Shown here piece by piece: positions 24,485 through 33,262 of a DNA stretch of 64,000 nt. Origin of the DNA: Macrocybe gigantea (Eukaryota > Basidiomycota > Agaricomycetes > Agaricales > Callistosporiaceae). The stretch is from contig SJRY01000316.1 of NCBI GenBank assembly GCA_011319805.1, positions 1-64,000 on the forward strand, given 5' to 3'. Within the stretch, counting starts at the first letter, position 1. Each line of letters opens with the position of its first letter. Made by a program: the position numbers and the translations under genes. Below the pieces are notes generated by a model that was not told the DNA's origin, did not search any database, and worked only from the letters and a program-made list of their open reading frames with translations.

Positions 24485-26901
24485 CCCTCCAAAAGAACAC
24501 CATAGAAGTCATGGAAATACTGAACAAGAACGACCTATTCATCAAAGGACCGAAATGCATCTGGGAATCATCGAAAGTCCCAGTACTAGGATACATCGTA
24601 GGAGAAGGGAAGGTAGAAATGGAACCAGAAAAGATCACAGCCGTACAATCCTGGCCAACCCCAAAGACGAAGAAAGAACTACAAAAGTTCTTGGGATTCA
24701 CGAACTTTTACCGACGATTCATCAAGGGATATGCAAAGGTCGCTAAACCCCTGACGGAGTTGACTGGAAACAAAACATTCCAGTGGACAGACAAGCAACA
24801 AGGCGCTTTCAAAGAACTGATCCAACATATAACCTCAGCACCCATTCTAGCACTACCACAGACAGAAGGAAAATTCCGAGTCGAAACGGACGCCTCAGGA
24901 TATGCCATTGGAGCAGTACTATCACAACAGCAGAAAGGACTATGGCATCCGATTGCATTCATTTCGAGATGCATGACCCCAGCAGAGCAAAACTACGAAA
25001 TCTACGACAAGGAACTTCTTGCGATAATGGTCGCACTAAAGACATGGAGACAATACCTCCTCGAAGCTCGAGAGAAGTTCGAAATATTGACGGATCACAA
25101 GAACCTATCATACTTCCGAAAGCCGCAGCGACTCAATTCGAGACAGATTGGCTGGTACCTGAAATTACAGGAATACGACTACGAACTATGACACGTACCA
25201 GGAAAGGCGAATGGAAAAGCGGATGTCCTATCACGAATGGCAGGATATGAAGAAAACCTAGCAGAGAAGGACGACATACAAATGATCAAAGAAGCAGCAT
25301 TCATTCGACATCTGGAAGAGAATAATGAACGAGACTTCGAATTTATGATGTTCGAGGACGAACACCCACAGAAAGAAGAAGCAGAAAATAACGAAACAAT
25401 ACAAACAAGAGGAATCACGATGATTGAATCCTCAAGGATAGAACAAATTCGACAATGCGCACGAAGGGAAACGATCGTAACAACAGGACTGAAGGAAAAA
25501 CCACACTGGTTCACAGAAGACGACCACATCGTATATGTAGGAGGGAAAATCTATGTTCCTCCAGACAACAAACTGAAGGAAAACATCATGTTTGAACACC
25601 ACGACACACCCATCGGAGGACACCCAGGGCAATACCGCATGCACGAGCTCATAAGCCGCACCTATTGGTGGCCATCAATGCTGACAGACATCAAGAAGTA
25701 TGTCAATGGATGCGAAACATGTCAGCGAAACAAAATCATCCGACAAAAGAAACACGCACCCCTGCACCCGCACGAAGTCCCACAACAACCATGGGAAGAT
25801 ATCGGAGTAGATCTCATAGGACCGCTACCCAGCTCGAATGGCTTTAATGCCATTGCTGCAGTCACAGACCGCCTAACCAAGATGATCCACCTAGTTCCCA
25901 CAAAGACTGAACTTACAGCAGAAGGTCTCGCATGACTATACCGAGACAACGTGTGGTGGCTTCATGGAATCCCACGAAAGATCATCAGTGATCGAGGACC
26001 CCAGTTCGCAGCACGATTCATGACAGCACTTCTAAAATTACTCGGAACAAAGCAAAATTTATCAATAGCCTATCACCCACAGACAGATGGACAGGTGGAA
26101 CGATCCCACCAAGAAACAGAAGCCTTCCTCAGAAGCTTCACAAACAACTTACAGGATGATTGGGCAGAATGGATAGCAATGGCAGAATACCAGTACAATG
26201 ACAAAGCGCACCAGGGAATGAAGGAGACACCATTCTACCTCAACTATGGAATGCACCCCTGGAAGGGAGAGCCGCAGACGACAGAAGGGAATAACCCCGC
26301 AGCAAAAGACTTCGTCAAAAGAATGAGCCAAATACGAAAGGAAGCAAATGCCGCACTGCAATATGCACAAACACGAGCCAAAGACAATTACGATGCGAGA
26401 CGAAAACCTGCCCGGGAATACAAGAAAGGAGATAGAGTATGGCTAGAAGCCACCAATATCACAGTCAACCGACCATCAAAGAAGTTATCGGCACTCCGAT
26501 ATGGACCGTTCAAGGTGGTTGAAAAGAAAGGAGCCTCGGCATATCGCCTGGAACTCCCAGCATCATGGCAGCTGATACACCCCGTGTTCAATGAAACACT
26601 GCTCACGCCTTACAAAGGACCCCGTTTCAAGATACAAGAGCGACCATCACCACCACCCCCTGAAATCATAAATGATGAAGAAGAGTACGAGATAGAAGAG
26701 ATCCTAAAAAGGAAGAAACAAGGGAAGGGGACATTATTCCTGGTCAAATGGAAAGGATACGGACACGAAGAGAACACATGGATCAAAGAGAAGGAGCTGG
26801 GGAATGCGCAGCAAGCTCTAGACCACTTCCTAAAGAAGACTGCGAACCAGGATAAAAGGATCACGACAAGAGGGAAGAAGACCAAAAATCGCACTTCATG
26901 A
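24485..26901 (+). pseudogene. Pol of B3 (late RT to chromodomain), nearly open
   Basis: This plus-strand segment begins inside RT just after the position of YMDD (LQKNTIEVMEILNKND) and runs through RNase H (VETDASGYAIGAVLSQQ), the integrase zinc region (HHDTPIGGHPGQYRMHEL, CETCQRNK), the catalytic core (GVDLIGPLP, IISDRGPQF, TDGQVERSHQE; the D, D, E residues are present), a GPF segment (RYGPFKVVEKKG) and a chromodomain (LFLVKWKGYGHEENTW). Only two in-frame stops interrupt it, TGA at 25189-25191 and TGA at 25933-25935, both where CGA is expected. It ends in TGA at 26899-26901, overlapping the next ORF. The upstream protease and the first half of RT are missing. Confidence 0.9.
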
Positions 26902-27296
26902 CCACCAACGCCCCCATCAGCATCGACAGCAGCGAGGGCAGCCGCGCACCTACCCCCAACCGCCCAAGCGACCTCGAGAATCTGGCAAGGATTCTCAATG
27001 CTAGCGACTACATGGACCCCCTCGCCATCACACTCGGCGCATATATGCGCTATGTTATGACCGTCCGCACGCACCTCTGGACCGGGAGAACCCCTGATGG
27101 GACCGGCCCCACTGCAGCTGAACGTATCGCGCTTCGCGAAGCAATGGAAATGCTTCGCACAGAAAACCGGCGGCTTAAACTCCTCGCCACCACACTCCAC
27201 CACATTCGCGCCTATAATGAAGAGCTCATTCATACATGGGCCCCGCGTGCTGTGACCGCCTGGGAGACCAATACTGGGTGGGGACAGCTGGACTAA
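26898..27296 (+). CDS. Third ORF of family B, 132-residue protein of unknown function (open copy)
   Basis: ATG at 26898-26900 overlaps the pol stop at 26899-26901 in the string ATGA, an arrangement compatible with termination-reinitiation. The ORF reaches TAA at 27294-27296, about 18 bp before the polypurine tract. The protein begins MTTNAPISIDSSEGSRAP, a low-complexity acidic start, then a helical region with SDYMDPLAITLGAYMRYV, and a likely coiled coil (ALREAMEMLRTENRRLKLL). It ends in a tryptophan-containing tail (TAWETNTGWGQLD). There is no signal peptide or cysteine motif. The same ORF with the same ends is present in B1 and B2 in decayed form, which argues that it was part of the active family. 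The position after pol is that of an env-like gene, but nothing in it looks like an envelope protein. Confidence 0.7.
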   Translation: MTTNAPISIDSSEGSRAPTPNRPSDLENLARILNASDYMDPLAITLGAYMRYVMTVRTHLWTGRTPDGTGPTAAERIALREAMEMLRTENRRLKLLATTLHHIRAYNEELIHTWAPRAVTAWETNTGWGQLD

Positions 27297-27314
27297 GGTT
27301 TTTCGCGAGGACGC

Positions 27315-27333
27315 GAATCTAAAGAGAGGGTGA
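27315..27333 (+). promoter_or_regulatory. Polypurine tract of B3
   Basis: AAAGAGAGGGTGA directly precedes the 3' LTR, and the same tract is found beside the 3' LTRs of B1 and B2. It would prime plus-strand synthesis. Confidence 0.75.
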
Positions 27334-27653
27334 TGTTACAGACGCCGCCCAAAGGACTATTCATTTTCTTATCTTATCTTTCCCACATCCCTTATCTCCC
27401 CCATCATGCTGCGCAGCGCGCAGCCATCGAGTCATCTCACTTCCCTAGTCATCCTGAGTCATCTCCTTCCAGTCTTACTCATCCGCAGTCCACAGCATTG
27501 CGCAGCCCATGGTCCGTGCTCGAGTACTGTAGTGTATATAAGGACTCCCAGATGTACCAGTAATGCTAGGCTTAATATTCCTTTTGCCATCATCTCAAGA
27601 CCACTCTCGCACTTAGTCTGCCCGAGTCCTTCTGAGATTCGTCTAGCCTAACA
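27334..27653 (+). repeat. 3' LTR of B3 (family B)
   Basis: This is a 320-bp LTR from TGTTACAGA to GCCTAACA with an intact TATATAAGG box. Its terminal CA at 27652-27653 is joined directly to family B leader sequence in the opposite orientation, not to genomic flank. Confidence 0.95.
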
Positions 27654-27898
27654 ATAGGCGTGCGCTCTCTCTTTCGTTTGTTTGGATTGCTGGTGTCTCT
27701 GCGGGTGGCATGGACTGTCTCTGCGAATGGCGTGGACTGCAATGCCTGGTCTACTTCTCTGAGCCAAGTGCTCTCGTCGCTCGTGCTAGTGCTCGCTGGG
27801 TCAGCGACTGCTTGTCGTCGAATGTTGATCAAGTCTTTGATAAAGCGTGACGTGGTGTGTGTGTGAGTCTGAGCGAGTCTCGACGAGGCTTAATATCT
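27654..27898 (-). pseudogene. Family B leader and gag N-terminal fragment, inverted relative to B3
   Basis: Read on the minus strand this is the sequence that follows a family B 5' LTR. It has AG, then the primer-binding word ATATTAAGCCT, the short leader, and a reading frame with STWLREVDQALQSTPFAET and NKRKRERTPI. It matches 49993-50238 of B2 but has kept more CpGs. It stops at the end of the B3 LTR. Confidence 0.8.
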
Positions 27899-28157
27899 TG
27901 TTAGGCTAGATGAATCTCAGAAGGACTTGGGCAGACTAAGTGCGAGAGTGGTCTTGAGATGATGGCAAAAGGAATATTAAGCCTAGCGTTACTGGTACAT
28001 CTGGGAGTCCTTATATACATTACAGTACTCAAGCACGGACCATGGGCTGTGCAATGCTGTGGACTGCGGATGAGTAAGACTGGAAGGAGATGACTCAGGA
28101 TGACTAGGGAAGTGGGATGACTCGATAGCTGCGCACTGCGCAGCATGACGGGGGAGA
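27899..28157 (-). repeat. Truncated 5' LTR of family B, joined to gag of element E
   Basis: It matches the family B LTR from TGTTAGGCTAGA to GACGGGGGAGA and lacks the last ~60 bp (the U3 end). At about 28152-28157 it passes into the gag frame of element E across a short shared GGGGAGA, so the join is illegitimate. Confidence 0.9.
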
Positions 28158-30555
28158 CCGATACTTCAGAGAACTCGACCACCTCTTCAGTGATGCAGGA
28201 GTCACGGATGACACGCAGAAGAAGGAGTATGCCATTCGTTATCCTGATTTTGCGACCTCCGAGCTTTGGGAAAGCCTTCCGGAGTTCAAAGGTCGCCCTT
28301 ATGCCAACTTCCGAGATGCCATTCAGCATCTCTACCCCGGAGCTGAAGACAAACATCGCTATAACATGGGCGATTTAGACTGGCTCATTGGCGAAACCAG
28401 TCACCTCGGCATCAGGACCCACGAGCAGCGCGCGGAATATTACTGCAAATTTTACACTATCACAAAGTATCTAGTTGACAAAGAAGAGATGTCGGCCAAA
28501 GAGCAAGCTAGGGCCTACGAACGCGCGTTCCCCACGGATTTACAAGCCAAAGTCCAAGATCGCCTCGAAGTCAAGTTCCCAGATTACAATCCCTATTTCA
28601 CCCACTCGCTTGTCAATATACAAGATGCTGCAGCCTACGTTTTTAAATGGGAAGAACAGCCTGGAGCTTCGTCAGTCCGTTACCAGTCCATAGCCCCTGC
28701 AACCTGAAGTACTTCAGCCACTCCCGAAACCCCTGTAAAACAGGAGGACCTTAACACCATCCTTGCGAGTATGACTCAAAACATCACAACCGGGATCAGC
28801 GACATTCTTGTCAAGTTTATGCAGGCACAAGCCAATACTGGAGGCTTCCGACCCCGTGCTCCCGGAAACCATCCCGAGGGTTGTCATTTCTGTGGTAAAC
28901 CTGATTGTCGCATTAGGGACTGTGAGATGGCTGAGAATTATATCCGTGAAGGCCTTATCCGCCATGATTTCAATGGACAAATCACACTCCTGACACAGGC
29001 CGAAATTCTGAGAGCTATTCGAGGTGCCACTATGCAGGAACGTGTCAACGAATATTATAGGCAGTATCCTAATGAGCGACCACGTGGAATCATTACCTCC
29101 AATGCAGACACCACCGGCCAAATGCTCCTTTCCGTCGCAACTTATAACCCTACAGAGAATCCCATAGTCCTGAGCGACTCCACCTATGCTTATGCCGTAA
29201 ATTCCGTGGCCAGTACCCAGGTCAACAACCGCCTGTCTGATATCCAAGAATGTATCTGTCAGCTAAATCTCGAAGCCCAAGTCCTCGCCAACTGCCGCAC
29301 CATTATGGATCATGTCGAAATCACCCGCAGAGGTCCACCTCGTGCAAACTGCCGAGTCAATCCCGAAACTCCTGCAGTTGCTTCTTCACCTCGAAATCCA
29401 GAACCATCCCCAGGTCAGCCGCCGAATCCTGAGGCGAGTACTCTGGCATCAAAAGGTAAAGAAAAGGAAGTATCCCCAGCTCCTTTGTCGCAAACTCTTC
29501 CCAAGAATATCCAGGCCGAAACCATCTGTCACGAGGGACCCATCCATCCCTTCCGCGATGTTCCTGAAGTTTGTTACGCTCCTCCCACAATCTGAAACTT
29601 TGCAGCTCCCGCCCCAGTAGCCAAACCAACTAACAAGGACCCCTCGAAACAACCTGCCTACAAGAATGTTTTCCCCATCGTCGATAAGAAGCATGCAGAT
29701 GAAGTCTTCGAAACTGTTTTGAAAGGCACCACTCAAATCTCCAACAAGGCTCTCCTTTCCCTTTCCCCCGAAATCAGATCGAAGATGCACGAGCTTGTCA
29801 CTCCAAAATGGGTAGCTAATGAGACCAACCCCATCGCAGTCATGTCCCAGGAGTGCAGCATTCCCGAACCTGTGTTTCGAGCTACCATTGAGGAAATCCC
29901 CGACGAAGATACCTTCCCTTCGAAATCAATCAACCTTAACGAACTCCCTTTCGACATCGCAGATTCCAACACCACTACATATGGACAAGCCGTGCCACCG
30001 AGGGGTGCTACCATCATCGAAGACCCGATTTCAACCTACATTTCGAGCATGAGCCGTGACCAGATCGATCCCGAATGCCTCATTGTAGCCAAAGAGAGTC
30101 ATGCCCTTCGCTCTATCACATGTCTCATCGATCATCAAGACTATGTTGAATGTGTCGTTGATCCCAGATCCCAAATTATATCCATGTCTGATGCAGTATG
30201 TCACAAGCTCGGGATCGCCTATGATCCTACCGTCCACCTCGATATGCAGTCAGCCAATGGCAAAATCAACAAATCGCTTGGATTATCCCGAAACATCCCG
30301 GTTACTATCAACAAAATCACCCTCTATGCCCAAATCCATGTATTGCCTAACCCCACCTATGATATCCTCCTCGGTCGCCCCTTTGACATCTTAACTGAAT
30401 CTCTCATCAAGAACTACCAGAACGAGGATCAAACCATCACAATACACGATCCCAACACCAACAGACATACTACGATCCCGACTCAGCCCCATGGCAAACT
30501 GAAATACATGATGCCAGGAAAGAAGACTGCAGCAGTGGATTTTTTTCGCAGATAG
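28156..30555 (+). pseudogene. Gag-protease of element E, 5' truncated, two TGA stops
   Basis: A single frame runs from the junction to TAG at 30553-30555. The start (DRYFRELDHLFSDAG) and TDLQAKVQDRLEVK look like a capsid region. A zinc-knuckle-like CHFCGKPDCRIRDC near 28890 is unusual in lacking the histidine spacing of CX2CX4HX4C. The retropepsin domain lies near 30100-30400, with CVVDPRSQIISMSDAV and YDILLGRPFDILTE. In this protease type the catalytic triplet is usually DPG or DSG; here it reads DPR, which would inactivate it. Stops at 28705-28707 and 29593-29595 are TGA where CGA would keep the frame. The frame ends just after GAT TTT TTT CGC, where a -1 step enters pol. Confidence 0.85.
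30540..30546 (+). promoter_or_regulatory. Candidate -1 slippery heptamer T TTT TTT between protease and RT frames of E
   Basis: In the gag-protease frame the codons are GAT TTT TTT CGC, followed by TAG 9 nt later. The -1 frame is open and continues into RT (IEDTLADGDYAF). A 1-nt homopolymer loss would give the same picture, so this is only a candidate. Confidence 0.45.
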
Positions 30556-30680
30556 AGGACACATTAGCTGATGGCGATTACGCTTTCATTGTTTTCTCGG
30601 ACAAAACTCAAGACAATTTGGACCTTCGCCTTGATTACTATGCCCAGGTTCCTGCTCCCAATCCCATTTCTAATTCCGCT

Positions 30681-30999
30681 GTTACAGACGTCGCCCAAAG
30701 GACCATTCATTTTCCTATCTTATCTTTCCCACATCCCTTATCTCCCCCGTCATGCTGTGCAGTGCGCAGCCATCGAGTCATCCCACTTCCCTAGTCATTC
30801 TGAGTCATCTCCTTCCAGTCTTACTCATCCGCAGTCCACAGCATTGCGCAGCCCATGGTCCGTGCTTGAGTACTGTAATGTATATAAGGACTCCCAGATG
30901 TACCAGTAACGCTAGGCTTAATATTCCTTTTGCCATCATCTCAAGACCACTCTCGCACTTAGTCTGCCCGAGTCCTTCTGAGATTCGTCTAGCCTAACA
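30681..30999 (+). repeat. Solo LTR of family B in pol of E
   Basis: It runs from GTTACAGACG to GCCTAACA, 319 bp, with the first T of the usual TGTTACAG apparently lost. The flanks CCGCT at 30676-30680 and 31000-31004 form the target duplication. Confidence 0.92.
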
Positions 31000-33085
31000 C
31001 CGCTCCCGATACGTCCATTTCAAATTATCTTTCATCCTTATACCTTTCGGCCTGTGATATTTCCATTTCCCCAATTTCAGCTTTACTGTACGAGTCTAGT
31101 GGTCGTCCAACACGACCTCAGACACAATTTCAGAGTGGTTTCAACACCATGAACACTTCCTCTTCCAATTTTGTTTATTTATATGATGTGACCAGGTGCG
31201 CTCCCAAACTTTCTAGACATACCCCTCCCAAATTGCGCGATACGTTCGCGAAACGTAAATACAAGCCCATCGCCCTCAAAGTCCGTTCCGTCATTGCCCC
31301 ACTTCCCAGCCATGGCAAATTTCGAATCCTCCGCAAAATCCGCAGAGACCCCCTTGCCAGTATGCCGAAACTATCCCCAAATCCCCCTCCCTTTATCCCA
31401 ACCGGTCGCTATACCGAGGATTGTCGAAATCTCATCGACAAGGCTCATCCCAAAGGCTTCCTTTGGCCAGAAGAACAAAGACTGATGCACCACTTTATGT
31501 GCCTCCAGAATGGTGCCTTCGCTTGGACTGACCAAGAGCGCGGTCGATTTCGAGAAGACTTTCTCCCTGCCGTCAAAATCCCTGTCATTCAGCACAAGCC
31601 TTGGATTCACAAGAACATCCTGATACCTCCTGGTATTTATGATGAAATTTGTCAGCTCATTCGTCGAAAGATCGATGCCGGTGTCTATGAGTCCTCGAAT
31701 TCCTCCTACCACTCCCGGTGGTTCACAGTCATCAAGAAAGATGGCAAGTCGCTTCACATCGTCCACTCCCTCGAGCCGCTAAACAAAGTCACCATCCGTC
31801 ATTCCGGAGTTACCCTGGTCCCTGATCACTTAGCAGAACAATTTGGTGGCCGCCCCTGTGGTGCGATGCTTGACCTCTATGTTGGCTACGATGAACGACT
31901 CCTCACTGAAAACTCTCGGGATCTCACTACATTCCAGACCCCCTTTGGCGCTATGCGACTTGTTACGCTCCTGATGGGCTGGACCAATTCCATTCCTATA
32001 TTCCATGATGATGTAACTTTCATCCTACAAGACGAGATACTGCATCTTACCATCCCCTATATCGATGATGTCCCCGTGAAAGGCCCAGATTCCGAATATC
32101 GACATCCCGATAACAGTTTCGAAACCATTCCACAGAATCCCAGCATCCGTCGCTTCATTTGGGAACACTTTTGCAATCTGAACCATGTTGTCCAGTGCAT
32201 GAAGTATTCTGGAGGCACCTTTTCTGGCACAAAGCTCATGCTCTGTAGCCCCGAAATCACAGTTCTTGGACACCATTGTATGCCTAAAGGTCGTCTTCCT
32301 GATGAATCCCGAGTTGTCGCAATCAAAACTTGGAAACCATGCCGAGACCTCTCAGATGTTCGCGCCTTCCTCGGAACGATTGGTGTCATGCGTATCTTCA
32401 TTTGAAATTTTGCTCATCGTGCTGATGCCTTAGTCCGCCTTATGCGGAAGAATGTAGACTACGTCTTCGGTCAGGAGCAACTCGCCGCACAGGAAGATCT
32501 GAAACAAGCCCTTATCACTTCTCCAGCTCTCTGACCCCTTGACTACAAGTCGGAAGCCCCCATTATCCTTGCCGTCGATACCTCCTACATCACAGTCGGT
32601 TACTTCCTTTGCCAATGTGATCCCGATAACCCTGGAGTCCGATATTACAACCGTTTCGGATCCATCACCCTGAACGATCATGAACATCGCTTCTCACAGC
32701 CGAAACTCGAAATCTATGGCTTATTCCGATCGGTCCGTGCAGTACGCATGTACATCATTGGTGTACGAAACCTCGTTGTCGAAGTCGATGCCTGCTACAT
32801 CAAAGGCATGCTAAACAATCCCGATATAGTCCCCTCTGCTAGTATCAATCGGTGGATCCTGATGATCCTGACATTCCACTTCATACTTGTTCATGTTCCT
32901 GGCTCTAGTCACAGTCCTGATGGTCTTTCCCGCTGACCAGGCGATCCCGAGCCTGACCAAGACGAAGATTTCGATGATTGGATCGACAGAGTCTATGGCT
33001 TCATCCATTTTGTTAACACCCCTCGATATCGTCCCGAAACATGTCGAAGTCACCTCATTTCGATATACCTAGGACAGGACATTTC

Positions 33086-33100
33086 AAGTGGGGAGGACAG
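33086..33100 (+). promoter_or_regulatory. Internal copy of the polypurine tract in E (candidate central PPT)
   Basis: AAGTGGGGAGGACAG here is identical over 15 nt to 40231-40245, the tract that precedes the 3' LTR. It lies in coding sequence between RNase H and integrase (codons for SSGEDSQ), the location of central polypurine tracts in some retroelements. Confidence 0.55.
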
Positions 33101-33262
33101 TCAAGCTGTCTTCCATCGAAACTCCTCCTCTCCCGAGTCTGAAGACCATCTAGAAGCCAACCCTGACCTTCGACAGCTCAGCTCCATCCCTGACTATGTA
33201 TTTGTTCCTCGTTCGAAATCAGCCATTGCTGACGATCAGCGTCTCGACCTCGTACAGGACTA

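Noticed and set aside
26610..27233. 207-residue antisense ORF over the pol end and third ORF of family B, repeated at 44457-45080
   Set aside because: It lies opposite two sense frames with clear domain content or conserved ends; it has no recognisable motif of its own.
30752..30997. 81-93 residue ORFs found in every family B LTR (MLCSAQPSSHPTSLVIL and similar)
   Set aside because: They recur because the LTR recurs. They are confined to the LTR, cross the TATA box and vary in frame with small indels, so I treat them as chance frames.
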